Positions 43,354 through 52,430 of a stretch of 64,000 bases of DNA are shown here, piece by piece; position 1 is the first letter of the stretch, and every line of letters starts with the position of its first letter. The translations under genes were made by a program, and so were the position numbers. This stretch comes from Streptomyces formicae (GTDB lineage Bacteria; Actinomycetota; Actinomycetes; Streptomycetales; Streptomycetaceae): NCBI RefSeq assembly GCF_022647665.1, contig NZ_CP071872.1:4526001-4590000 (forward strand), read 5' to 3'. The notes under the pieces are model-generated. The model was not told the origin of the DNA and did no database searches. It saw only the letters and a list, made by a program, of their open reading frames with translations.

Positions 43354-45773
43354 GTGGACACCCAGCGCACCGATCAGCCGGAGCACCGCCTCCCCAGCCG
43401 ACGCGGCCTGCTCTCCCTCGCCGCCGCCACGGGCACGCTCGCCGCTCTCGGCGGCCTGCCCGCCTCCAGCGCGTCCGCCACGCCCGTACGGCCCGCCGCG
43501 TCCCCGCTGCTGCCCGAGGGCGGCACCACCGAACTGTGGTGGCAGGCCCCCGCGGACGACGGGTCGATGATCGAACAGGGCCTGCCCATCGGCAACGGCC
43601 GCCTCGGCGCACTCGTCGGCAACGACCCGGGCAGGGAGCGCCTCTTCGTCACCGACGCCACGACCTGGACCGGCGGTCTCAACGACACCCTCGACGCCGA
43701 CGGCCAGTTCCCCTACGCCCGCGAGAACTTCGGCTCCTTCACCCTCCTGGCGAAGCTGACCGTCGACATCCCCGACCACGACATCTCAGCCGTCTCCGAC
43801 TACCGCCGCGCCCTCGACCTGCGTCAGGGCCTGGTCAGCGCCTTCTACGTACGCTCCGGCGTCACCTACCGGCGCCGGCTCTTCGCCAGCCGGCCGGACG
43901 ACGTCCTGGTCGCGCACTTCACCCAGAGCGGCGGCGGCCGCTACACCGGGACCATCAGCCTCGACGGCACCCACGGCGAGAGCACCACCGCCTCACCGGA
44001 CGGCCGGTACGCGTCCTTCGGCGCCGCCTTCCCCAACGGCCTGCGCTACGGGGCGGCGGTCACCGCCCACGGCAGCGGCGGCACCGTCGCCGTCGACGGC
44101 CCGCGGATCACCTTCCGGAACTGCACCACCCTCACCGTCGTGATCAGCGGTGGCACCAACTACGCCCCCGACGCCGGCAGGAACTACCGCGATCCCTCTC
44201 TCGACCCGCAGCGGCTCGCCCGCACCAAGGTCCTCCAGGCGGCCGGGCACCCGGCGAGCGACCTGCTCCACACCCACGTCGCCGACCACCGCGCACTGTT
44301 CGAGCGCATGGATCTCTCGCTCGGCACCTCGACCGCCCAGCAGCGCGCCATGGACACCTGGGAGCGGATCCGGGCACGCGCCACCGACCCCGGACCCGAC
44401 CCCGAACTCGAGGCCGCGTACCTGCAGTACGGCCGCTATCTGATGATCGCCGGTTCCCGTGGCAGCCTCCCCCTGAACCTCCAGGGGCTGTGGCTCGACG
44501 GCAACGACCCGGACTGGATGGGCGACCACCACACCGACATCAACCTCCAGATGAACTACTGGATGGCCGACCGGACCGCCCTGCCCGACTGCTTCGACAC
44601 CCTCACCGACTACTGCCTCGCACAGCTGCCGTCGTGGACCGAGCTCACCCGACGGCACTTCAACGACCGCGCAACCGCTACCGCAACTCGACCGGCAGGA
44701 TCGCCGGCTGGACCGTGGCGATCTCCACCAACATCCACGGCGGCATGGGCTGGTGGTGGCACCCGGCCGGCAACGCCTGGCTGTGCAATTCCCTGTTCGA
44801 ACACTACGAGTTCACCCAGAGCCGCTCCCATCTCGCCCGCATACAGCCGATACTCAAGGGTGCCTGCGAGTTCTGGGAGGCACGGCTGTTGACCACCACC
44901 GTCACCGACCCCGCCACCGGCGCCGCGAAGGACGTCCTCATCGCCGACAGCGACTGGTCGCCGGAGCACGGCCCGCTCGACGCCAAGGGCATCACGTACG
45001 CCCAGGAACTCGTGTGGACCCTGTTCGACAACTACCGCACCACCTGCTCCGTCCTGGGAAGGGACACGGCGTACGCACGGACCGTCGAATCCCTTCAGCA
45101 GCGGCTGTATCTGCCCCAGGTCAGTCCGAAGACCGGCTGGCTGGAGGAATGGATGTCCCCCGACAATCTCGGCGAGACCACCCACCGGCATCTCTCCCCC
45201 TTCGTCCAGCTCTTCCCCGGCGACCGGATCCGCCCCGACGGATCCACCCCCGAGGAGCTCGTCGACGGCGCCACCGCCCTGCTGGCGGCCCGCGGAATGG
45301 AGAGCTTCGGCTGGGCCAACGCCTGGCGGAGCCTGTGCTGGGCCCGTCTGAAGAACGCCGACAGGGCCTACCAGCTCGTCGTGAACAACCTCCGCCCCTC
45401 GACCGGCGGCAGCAACGGCACCGCCCCCAACCTCTTCGACATCTACGAAGTGGAGCAAGGGCGCGGCATCTTCCAGATCGACGGCAACTTCGGCACCCCC
45501 GCCGCGATGATCGAGATGCTGGTCTACTCCCGCCCCGGCCACCTCGAACTGCTGCCGGCGCTGCCCGACGCCTGGGCCGCCTCCGGAACGGTCACCGGCG
45601 TGGGTGTACGCGGCGGCTTCGTCGTCGACCTCCGGTGGAGGGACGGCCGGCCGGTCCGGGTCACGGTGCGCAGCGTCGGCGGCCGCACGACCACCGTCTC
45701 GTACGGGGATGCCTCCCGGAAGATCACCCTGGCGCCGGGGCGGTCCCTCACGCTGCACGACCTGGGCCGGTGA
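43354..45773 (+). pseudogene. GH95 alpha-L-fucosidase, Tat-secreted, with a frameshift
   Basis: Two frames together encode a complete GH95 enzyme of about 805 residues. The first (from GTG 43354) gives a Tat-like leader (SRRGLLSLAAATGTLAALGG), the N-terminal domain (ELWWQAPADDGSMIEQGLPI and GNGRLGALVGNDPGRERLF), and the start of the (alpha/alpha)6 barrel with LPLNLQGLWLDG and TDINLQMNYWMA. After RRHFNDR it leaves the family pattern. The next frame resumes with GRIAGWTVAISTNIHGGMGW and runs through SPEHGPLDAKGITYAQELVW, GIFQIDGNFGTPAAMIEML to the C-terminal domain. One C is missing near 44667 (the expected reading is FNDPRNRYRNS). Activity would be on fucosylated glycans. The gene downstream starts by overlapping its stop. 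Confidence 0.88.
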
Positions 45774-47032
45774 GCGACGTGCACCCGCACAGAACCGTCC
45801 CGGCCTTTCCGGCTCACCGGCACGGGCCCGCCGCGCTGATGGCGCTGGTGGTCGCCGCGATCTGCGTGTTCGCCTCGGTCTCCGTCTCCCCGGCACCCGT
45901 TGCCTCCTCGGCCGGGGCGCACGAGGTGGTCACCTGGGGCGCGAGCGCCGATCGTGTGGGTGACGCGCTCCCCGACCGCAGCTACCGGCTGATCGTCCGC
46001 ACCAGCGCCGCCGGCACCGGAGCGCGCATCCGCCTCTCGAACGCCTTCGGCGACCGCCCCATCACCTTCGGCAGCACCTACGCCGGCATCCGGAAGGTCG
46101 GCGCCGCCCTCGTCCCCGGCAGCAACCGGCGGCTCACCTTCGGCGGCAGCCGGTCCGTCACCGTGGCGGCCGGGCAGACGGTCCACAGCGACCCGCTGCC
46201 CGGACGGCTCCCCGCGGCGGCCGCCCTCGTCGTCAGCCTCCATGTGGCGCAGGCCGGCGGACCCGCGACCGGCCACGGCATGGCGATGCAGACCTCGTAC
46301 ACCACCTCCGGTGACCACGCGGCCGAGGAGGGCGCCGCCGGCTGGACCGAGCGGACCGGCTCCTGGTACTACCTCGACGCCGTCACCGTGCGCGCGAGTC
46401 CGGGGACCGGTGCCGTCGTCGCCCTCGGCGACTCCATCACCGACGGCTGGCAGTCCTCGACCGGCCTCGACCGCCGCTGGCCCGACTACCTCGCCCGCCG
46501 CCTCCAGGCCACCGACAGCACGGCGATCAAGGGGGTCGCGAACGAAGGCATCTCCGGCAACAAGGTCCTGGCCGACGGCGCCGGGCAGAGCGCCCTCAAC
46601 AGACTCCAGCGCGACGTGCTCTCCCACCCCGGGGTACGCACCGTCTTCCTCTTCGAAGGCGTCAACGACATCAAGGCGCACAGCGGCGTCACCGCCCAGG
46701 ACATGATCGCCGGCTACCGCGAGATCGTCGACCGCGCCCACGCGGCCGGCAAGTGCGTCGTCGGCGCGACCATCGCGCCGTTCAAGGGCTGGCACGAGTG
46801 GGACGCGGAGGCCGAGGCCGTGCGCCGGCAGATCAACGAATTCATCAGAACGAGCGGTGAGTTCGACGCGGTCACCGACTTCGACCGCACCCTCCGCAGC
46901 CCCTACGACTCCGAACGCATGCTCCCGTCCTTCGACGGAGGCGACCATCTGCATCCCAACGACAAGGGCATGCAGGCCATGGCCGACTCCGTGGCCATCG
47001 ATTCCCTCACCTGTCACCGCCGGCGCTCCTGA
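45770..47032 (+). CDS. Secreted SGNH/GDSL-type hydrolase
   Basis: About 420 residues. An N-terminal hydrophobic segment (LMALVVAAICVFASVSVSPA) with a following AGA site directs export. A beta-rich domain comes next (about 50-210, RLIVRTSAAGTGARIRLSNA, FGDRPITFG). The SGNH domain (about 215-420) has the Ser nucleophile in VVALGDSITDGWQ, Gly in NEGISGNKVL, Asn in FEGVNDIKAH and the Asp-x-x-His pair in GGDHLHPND. The family removes acetyl or other ester groups from sugars and lipids. Its start GTG 45770 overlaps the stop of the GH95 gene, so a role on acetylated plant or host glycans together with the fucosidase is plausible. Confidence 0.9.
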   Translation: MSDVHPHRTVPAFPAHRHGPAALMALVVAAICVFASVSVSPAPVASSAGAHEVVTWGASADRVGDALPDRSYRLIVRTSAAGTGARIRLSNAFGDRPITFGSTYAGIRKVGAALVPGSNRRLTFGGSRSVTVAAGQTVHSDPLPGRLPAAAALVVSLHVAQAGGPATGHGMAMQTSYTTSGDHAAEEGAAGWTERTGSWYYLDAVTVRASPGTGAVVALGDSITDGWQSSTGLDRRWPDYLARRLQATDSTAIKGVANEGISGNKVLADGAGQSALNRLQRDVLSHPGVRTVFLFEGVNDIKAHSGVTAQDMIAGYREIVDRAHAAGKCVVGATIAPFKGWHEWDAEAEAVRRQINEFIRTSGEFDAVTDFDRTLRSPYDSERMLPSFDGGDHLHPNDKGMQAMADSVAIDSLTCHRRRS

Positions 47033-47060
47033 GGTTCACCGGAGTTAGACGCGCACCGTA

Positions 47061-47089
47061 TTGACGGGCCTGGTCCAGACCTTTAGCTT
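47061..47089 (+). promoter_or_regulatory. Candidate promoter of the alginate-lyase-family gene
   Basis: TTGACG (47061-47066), 17 bases, then TAGCTT (47084-47089) is a good vegetative-type promoter, 51 bp before the ATG at 47141. Confidence 0.5.
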
Positions 47090-47140
47090 CACCGGTCAAC
47101 AGCCGTCGACCGTTCATATATCTGATCGGAGGTCAATCTC

Positions 47141-48364
47141 ATGTCTCGACACCACGAGGGCCCGGGTGCGGCGCGCATCAGGAAGAACCTGTTACTCGCG
47201 GTCCCCGTGCTGGTCGCCACCCTCCTGGCCGCGCTGCTCGCCGGTCCCGCAGGCGGCCGCGCCGAGGCGGCCCCCGCCACCTTCGTCCACCCCGGTGTCC
47301 TGGTCTCGCGCGGGCAGCTCGACTTCACCCGCGAGAAGGTCAACGCCGGCGCGCAGCCCTGGAAGGGCGCGTACGACCAGATGACGGCGAGCAAGTACGC
47401 CTCGCTGTCCCGCGTGCCGAAGCCTCGGGCGGTCGTGGAGTGCGGGTCGTACTCGAACCCCAACTACGGCTGCACGGACGAGCGTGAGGACGCCATCGCC
47501 GCGTACACGCTCTCCCTGGCCTGGTACGTCACCCGCGACAGCCGGTACGCCCAGAAGGCCATCGAGATCATGGACGCCTGGTCCGCCGTGATCAAGGATC
47601 ACACGAACTCCAACGCGCCCCTCCAGACGGGCTGGGCGGGATCCTCCTGGCCGCGGGCCGCCGAGATCATCCGCTACACCTACACGGGGTGGCCGCAGGA
47701 CCGGGTCGACCGCTTCAAGACCATGCTGCGCACCGTCTACCTCCCCGAGGTGGCAGGGGGCTCCCACTCGAACGGCAACTGGGAGCTGAGCATGACCGAG
47801 GCGGCGATCGGCATCGCCGTCTTCCTCGAGGACCGTGCCGCGTACGACAACGCTGTCGCCAAGTTCCGCGGTCGTGTCCCGGCCTACCTCTACCTCACCA
47901 CCGACGGCAGCCTGCCGAAGACCGCGCCGGGCAGCGGCCTCGACACCCGGGACGAGATCGTCCGGTACTGGCAGGGCCAGACCACCTTCGTCAACGGCCT
48001 CAGCCAGGAGACCTGCCGCGACCTCACGCACACGGGCTACGGCCTCTCGGCCATCTCGCACATCGCCGAGACCAGCCGCATCCAGGGCCAGGACCTCTAC
48101 CCGGAAATCGCGGAGAGGCTGCGCCACGGCCTCGGTCTCCACGCCAAGTACGAACTCGGCGAGACTCCCCCCGGCTGGCTGTGCGGCGGCACCCTCAACG
48201 ACCACCTCGGCCCGGTCACCGAGGTCGGCTTCAACGCGCTGAACGGCCGCATGGGCATCGCCATGACCAACACCCAGGCCCTCACCGAGCGAAACCGCCC
48301 GGCCGGCACCAACAACCTCTTCGTCGCCTGGGAAACGCTCACGCACGCCGCCAACCCGCGCTGA
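47141..48364 (+). CDS. Secreted alginate-lyase-family protein
   Basis: About 407 residues. The leader (NLLLAVPVLVATLLAALLAG) is cleaved near the AEAAPA site. The mature part is an (alpha/alpha) toroid of the alginate_lyase superfamily (PF05426-like): FTREKVNAGAQPWKGAYDQM, AIAAYTLSLAWYVTRDSRYA, SSWPRAAEIIRYTYTGWPQD, NGNWELSMTEAAIGIAVFLE, then SQETCRDLTHTGYGLSAISH with the likely catalytic His/Tyr region. Members eliminate bonds beside uronic acids, but the family also has enzymes on other polyuronates, so alginate itself is not certain. GGAGG lies 8 bp before the ATG. The gene follows the SGNH hydrolase and appears separately transcribed. Confidence 0.85.
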   Translation: MSRHHEGPGAARIRKNLLLAVPVLVATLLAALLAGPAGGRAEAAPATFVHPGVLVSRGQLDFTREKVNAGAQPWKGAYDQMTASKYASLSRVPKPRAVVECGSYSNPNYGCTDEREDAIAAYTLSLAWYVTRDSRYAQKAIEIMDAWSAVIKDHTNSNAPLQTGWAGSSWPRAAEIIRYTYTGWPQDRVDRFKTMLRTVYLPEVAGGSHSNGNWELSMTEAAIGIAVFLEDRAAYDNAVAKFRGRVPAYLYLTTDGSLPKTAPGSGLDTRDEIVRYWQGQTTFVNGLSQETCRDLTHTGYGLSAISHIAETSRIQGQDLYPEIAERLRHGLGLHAKYELGETPPGWLCGGTLNDHLGPVTEVGFNALNGRMGIAMTNTQALTERNRPAGTNNLFVAWETLTHAANPR

Positions 48365-48452
48365 CCGGATCACGTGATCTCCGGTCCGCCCCCCGGCTCT
48401 TCTCCGCGCGGATGCATGCCCCCCACCCCTTCACCCCCCCACGGGAGTAACC

Positions 48453-48701
48453 GTGCTCACCTCCGGACGCGATCCGGTTCCACGACGTCACGCCCGGTCG
48501 CGGCACCGCGCGACACGTTCCCTGACCGCGGCGCTCGCCGCCGCGGGCGCGTGCGACGGCCATGTCCGGATCAACAACCGCAACAACCCCGAACAGGTCG
48601 TCGACGTCAGCGACGTGTCCACCGCCGACAATGCCGCCGTGCACCCGTGCGTCTGTGACGGATCGGGGGCACAGAGCTTCGGACTGACCGTGCGTGAGTG
48701 A
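48453..48701 (+). pseudogene. Remnant of a secreted ricin-type lectin (CBM13) protein
   Basis: An 82-residue frame from GTG 48453 with GGGAG ahead. The N-terminus (RSRHRATRSLTAALAAAGA) looks like a damaged signal peptide. It runs straight into GHVRINNRNNPEQVVDVSDV and STADNAAVHPCVCDGSGAQS, which is the first repeat of a ricin B-type lectin domain (compare the usual VDVxGxST-DGA-VxxWxCN pattern). It stops at once after. A full domain needs three such repeats and is normally attached to an enzyme. This is probably an internally deleted lectin or hydrolase gene; a short functional protein is not excluded. Confidence 0.55.
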
Positions 48702-48740
48702 GTTGCTCCGCAGTTCGAGGGGAACGGGAGTTGCTCCCGC

Positions 48741-49394
48741 TCAGCCCAGGCTGAGCGGGAGCTTCGCGGCGAGAGCGCCCAGGGCGGCCTTCTCCGCAGC
48801 GGTCGGCAGGCGGCGTCCGGTGGCGGTCAGCAGTGCGTCCTTGTCGGAGAACGAGGCGGGAAACGGGGTCCCGGCGATCTTCTCCAGTGACGCGCGTGCC
48901 GCCGCGAGGGTCTCGGCGGGCGGATCGGCGGCGGACGGCAGATGTGCGATCAGGTCGAGGTGGTGCACGGTCCATTCGAGCACGTACGCGGACAGGTAGT
49001 CGCCGACGGTCAGCACCTGGTCGCGGGTGCTGACGCGGGCGGCGGGATCGGCGAGGGCGGCGGCGCGTCCCGCGGCGGAACCGACGTCGTCGAAGTGGAA
49101 CTTGAGCAACCGGGGCTCTCCGTATGCGGCGGCCAGCCGGGGGATCAGCGCATCGAGCGGATCCTCCCCGGTCGGGGGTTCCACGAGGTCCCAGTAGGTG
49201 ACCGCGTCGGCGGTCGGTTCGGATTCGGCGGGCGTGACGAGGGTGATCAGGACGTCCTGGGCGCCGATTACCAGGTGGCACACCAGGTCCCGCACGAGCC
49301 AGCCGCTACAGCCGGACGGCCGCGCGAAATCCTCGTCCGGAATGTCGGCGACCGCGGTTCGCAGCGCCGTCCAAGAGCGTGAGAAGTGATCCAC
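48741..49394 (-). CDS. Maleylpyruvate isomerase/DinB-like mycothiol-dependent family protein
   Basis: About 217 residues, four-helix bundle of the DinB/MDMPI superfamily, which in actinobacteria includes mycothiol-dependent metalloenzymes. SGCSGWLVRDLVCHLVIGAQ carries the first His, and YVLEWTVHHLDLIAHLPSAA carries the second cluster (His-His-Leu-Asp) that completes the metal site. The start is GTG 49394. Its substrate is unknown; such proteins often detoxify electrophiles. It is isolated between the lectin remnant and the inverted-repeat element at 49447. Confidence 0.8.
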   Translation of the reverse strand: MDHFSRSWTALRTAVADIPDEDFARPSGCSGWLVRDLVCHLVIGAQDVLITLVTPAESEPTADAVTYWDLVEPPTGEDPLDALIPRLAAAYGEPRLLKFHFDDVGSAAGRAAALADPAARVSTRDQVLTVGDYLSAYVLEWTVHHLDLIAHLPSAADPPAETLAAARASLEKIAGTPFPASFSDKDALLTATGRRLPTAAEKAALGALAAKLPLSLG

Positions 49395-49446
49395 TGCTGC
49401 ACGCTAGTGCCGGACCGGAACGGCGGACAAGTACGCGGTCAAGTCC

Positions 49447-49701
49447 CTAGGGCCTGTCGTTCGGATCTTGCCGGGCTCGCGTGCCCTGGCACGCACATCT
49501 GCCGCTCCCCCTGGGCCCTGCGGGCCCGGGAGGTGCCCCCAGTCGTCAGTCGCCGACTCCCCCGTAGCCCTTCGGGCACGGGAGGTGCCCCCACCGCGTC
49601 GACTCCCTCCTCCGCCTTGCGATCGCACGCATCGCTGTGACATCAGCCGCTCCGCGGCGGGCCGCTCGCTGATCCGGCCTGATCCAAACGACAGGCCCTA
49701 G
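49447..49701. mobile_element. MITE-like element (255 bp) ending on the stop codon of the PL8 gene
   Basis: The ends TAGGGCCTGTCGTTCGGATC (49448-49467) and its near-perfect complement (49681-49700, one mismatch) are 20-bp inverted repeats, both bounded by CTAG. No transposase is encoded. The interior (about 49500-49640, minus strand) matches most of the interior of the element at 14865-15125, including the GGGGGCACCTCCC hairpin units. The right end supplies the TAG stop of the PL8 gene (49698-49700). Confidence 0.75.
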
Positions 49702-52253
49702 CCGCGCAACGTGACCGTGAGGCTGCGGCCGTACGCGTGCCGCGTGTCGAACTCCAGCCGGGTGCCGCCATGGGCCGGGCTCACGTGTACACCGCCGTCC
49801 GAGGTGACCTTCCGCAGGGACCGGCCGCGGAGCAGGACGGTGACCGTGTCGCGGCCCATGGTCGGGTCGGACACGGCGACGGTGGTCAGGCCCGGGCTTT
49901 CGCGGCGGGCGATCACCGAGGCGGGCCCCTCTATGCGCAGGCCGGCGGCTTCGTGGCGGCCGGGCGTGAAGCTGTTGGCGGCCGTCAGGGCGAGGCCGGT
50001 GTGGGTGACGGCCTGCAGGCGTGGGGTGTTCGCCAGGATTCTCAGCGGACCGTGCGCGTACGGACGCAGGCGTGCCTCGCTCGCGTTCGGCACCAACGCA
50101 TAGGCAAGGCAGCCCGGTCCGGCTCCGGGCAGCTGGTCGACGGTCACGCCGAGGACGCTGCGGGTCACGGCGGTGTCCGGGTTCGAGGTGCGGACGACCC
50201 GGCGGCTGCGGGTGACCGAGTCCAGGGCGACCCTCACCTGCGGGGTGTCGAGGAAGGCATAGCCGACGGCGGTCCCCTGCGTGGCGTTGGCGTAGCGCAG
50301 CCAGCGCAGGTCGCCGGTGCCCGCGCCCGTCCAGGCGCGGCCGTCGCGGAGCATCCCCGTGAGGGTGACCTGGTCGTCGGGGGCGGCGGTGCGGGCGTCG
50401 ATCGTCGTGGTCACGGCCCGCCCGGCGCTGTCCCCGACCCCCGCCGCGAGCACCACGATCTCCTCGTCGAGGAGGAACCACGACTTCGTCGCCGTCGCGT
50501 TGCGGTAGGCCACGAAGTCGTCCGGCAGCAGGCCCGCGGCCTTGTCGCGGTGGGCGACGTCGTCGGACTGCACCATCCCCGCGGCGCCGTACGCCCCGAG
50601 GACGGCGCCGCCGGAGTACCGGGCGGTGCCGCGCGGGAAGTAGACGTACGTGTTCTGCGACTCGGACGACGAGGTGAAGTTCAGCGGGTGGCCCGGGTTG
50701 TCGTAGTACGGCTTCCCGTACAGCTCCGGGACGGTGTGCCGCCGGTCGACGGGCGCGGTGACGCCGGCGAGGCCGTGGGGCGAGACGGTCGTGAAGTAGT
50801 CGACGCCGTACGCCTGGGTCTGGTCCTGTCCGGAGAGGTAGAGGTAGTACGCGCCGTCGCCCTGGAACCACGGCATGAGGTTCTCGCCGTTCATGTACTC
50901 GTACTTGCTGATCCGGTCGGAGCTGCGGGCGAGCGCGAAGGCGTATCCCGGCCTGCGGTGCACGGTCCTGTCCATGGCGTTGAAGGCGACGCTGCGGCAA
51001 GCGGGGTTGAGGTCCGCGGCCGGGACGGTGGCATCGCCGATGATGTCGGCGTAGCGCACGATGCTCACCGGGGAGACGAAGCCGGCCGGATCGAGGGCGG
51101 CGCGCGAGGTCGACCGGATGTGCTTGACGTAGCTCTTCAGCGCGGTGGCGTCGGCGCCGCTCGCGAGCGAGGAGAGGTCGACGACGGCCTCGACGACCAC
51201 CGCGACGTCGGTGTAGCCGGTGTCCGTCCGCGAGACCGCCCGCCCCTTGACGATCTCCATCATCCAGCCCTCGAAGATCAGCGGCGCGAAGCCGTTCCTC
51301 ACCCAGCCCTGGACGGTCGGCACCAGCTCCTCGCCGTGCGCGAAGCCCGTACCGTCGAGGATCTTGAGGGTCTGGACGACACGGGTCAGCAGGCCCTTGC
51401 CGTAGGAGCCGGTGTAGGCGACGGAGGCGTGCTGGATGAAGGAGCCGTCGGCGTAGTGGCCGTCCGTGACGCCATGGTCGAGGTGGTACGGGTCGATGGT
51501 GGCGAAGACGGTCAGCTGGTCGGTGAGGGCCTTGCGGATGCGCGTGTCGTCGCCGAGGAGGGCGCCTTGCAGGATCCGGTTGGTGGTGATGTCGGCCAGG
51601 TTGGCGCCGGTGTGGAAGCGCGAGTCGAGGTTCACGTCCCCGTCGGTGCCGTTGCGGAGGTAGGCGTCCATCGAGGCGACGTAGGTGGGCAGGACGTCCG
51701 GCCGGTACGCCCGCACCTCGTCGGCGAGGAGCGTGAGCACCCTGCTGACGTGCTGGGAGATGCCGATCTCCCAGTTGAACCAGTTGCCGTAGTAGCCCTG
51801 GGACTGGTCGCCGTAGTACTCGTCGTGCAGCCGGACGAGACCGTCGATCACCCGGCGCTGCACGGCGGTGTTCCCGTACAGGTCCGAGGCCGCGCCGCCC
51901 GGCGTGCGGGTGGCGAGCGCGATCTCGTACAGCCGCCGGAAGGCGGTGTGGAGACTGGTGTCGCTGGTGCCGAGCGGCAGACCGGCGAACAGCTCGCCCG
52001 CGCCCGCGGCGTCCATCGAGAGCAGGTTCGTCCGCGCGGCCTTCTCGATCGCGGCCACCTTGGCGGCCGTCTCCGGCCGGGCGTTGGTCTCGGCGGTTCC
52101 GGCGAGGACGGCCACGGTGTTGGCCAGCAGGCGTGCGCTGCCGGTGGCCACCTCGGCGGCGCTCGCCGACCGCGAGGGAACCACCGAGGCAACCGCCGCC
52201 AGAAGACCGGCGGCCGACAGTGCGGACAACAGGCTCCTACGGCTGATCTCCAT
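49698..52253 (-). CDS. PL8-family polysaccharide lyase (hyaluronate/chondroitin/xanthan lyase type), Tat-secreted
   Basis: A secreted lyase of about 851 residues that cleaves uronic-acid-containing chains by elimination. The Tat leader is SRRSLLSALSAAGLLAAVAS. The N-terminal (alpha/alpha) toroid (about 40-390) has YYGNWFNWEIGISQ, with the catalytic Asn region, and DGSFIQHASVAYTGSYGKGL, with the catalytic His and Tyr. The central beta super-sandwich follows (MNGENLMPWFQGDGAYYLYL, GIAGV-type loops), then the C-terminal domain ending SLTVTLRG. The start ATG 52253 has GGAGGA 5 bp ahead. The stop codon TAG is part of the end of an inverted-repeat element. It lies 177 bp downstream of the GH2 gene on the same strand. 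Which of the three substrates is used is not clear. Confidence 0.92.
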   Translation of the reverse strand: MEISRRSLLSALSAAGLLAAVASVVPSRSASAAEVATGSARLLANTVAVLAGTAETNARPETAAKVAAIEKAARTNLLSMDAAGAGELFAGLPLGTSDTSLHTAFRRLYEIALATRTPGGAASDLYGNTAVQRRVIDGLVRLHDEYYGDQSQGYYGNWFNWEIGISQHVSRVLTLLADEVRAYRPDVLPTYVASMDAYLRNGTDGDVNLDSRFHTGANLADITTNRILQGALLGDDTRIRKALTDQLTVFATIDPYHLDHGVTDGHYADGSFIQHASVAYTGSYGKGLLTRVVQTLKILDGTGFAHGEELVPTVQGWVRNGFAPLIFEGWMMEIVKGRAVSRTDTGYTDVAVVVEAVVDLSSLASGADATALKSYVKHIRSTSRAALDPAGFVSPVSIVRYADIIGDATVPAADLNPACRSVAFNAMDRTVHRRPGYAFALARSSDRISKYEYMNGENLMPWFQGDGAYYLYLSGQDQTQAYGVDYFTTVSPHGLAGVTAPVDRRHTVPELYGKPYYDNPGHPLNFTSSSESQNTYVYFPRGTARYSGGAVLGAYGAAGMVQSDDVAHRDKAAGLLPDDFVAYRNATATKSWFLLDEEIVVLAAGVGDSAGRAVTTTIDARTAAPDDQVTLTGMLRDGRAWTGAGTGDLRWLRYANATQGTAVGYAFLDTPQVRVALDSVTRSRRVVRTSNPDTAVTRSVLGVTVDQLPGAGPGCLAYALVPNASEARLRPYAHGPLRILANTPRLQAVTHTGLALTAANSFTPGRHEAAGLRIEGPASVIARRESPGLTTVAVSDPTMGRDTVTVLLRGRSLRKVTSDGGVHVSPAHGGTRLEFDTRHAYGRSLTVTLRG

Positions 52254-52323
52254 GGCGTCCTCCGCCTGCGTGTGGGCGTGCCGGCGGGCGGAGTCAAGCA
52301 GATGCACCGGCCAACGACAAGGC

Positions 52324-52357
52324 TGCGCGCCTCCCTTGCCTGCGCGCCTCCCTTGCC
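52324..52357. repeat. 17-bp tandem duplication between GH2 and PL8 genes
   Basis: TGCGCGCCTCCCTTGCC occurs twice in a row (52324-52340 and 52341-52357). It lies in the 177-bp gap before the PL8 gene. Its role is unknown; it may alter spacing in the leader or be a recent replication slip. Confidence 0.8.
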
Positions 52358-52430
52358 GCTGAGCGTCCGGTTCCGTGGATCCTGACCGCGCGCCGTGCCT
52401 CGTCGCGTCACGGGCCGGGCGGCAGCCCGC

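Noticed and set aside
49447..49701. Interpreting the inverted repeat purely as a bidirectional terminator
   Set aside because: It is too long, has conserved 20-bp ends with a deleted copy elsewhere, and shares a core with another element; termination may be a side effect.
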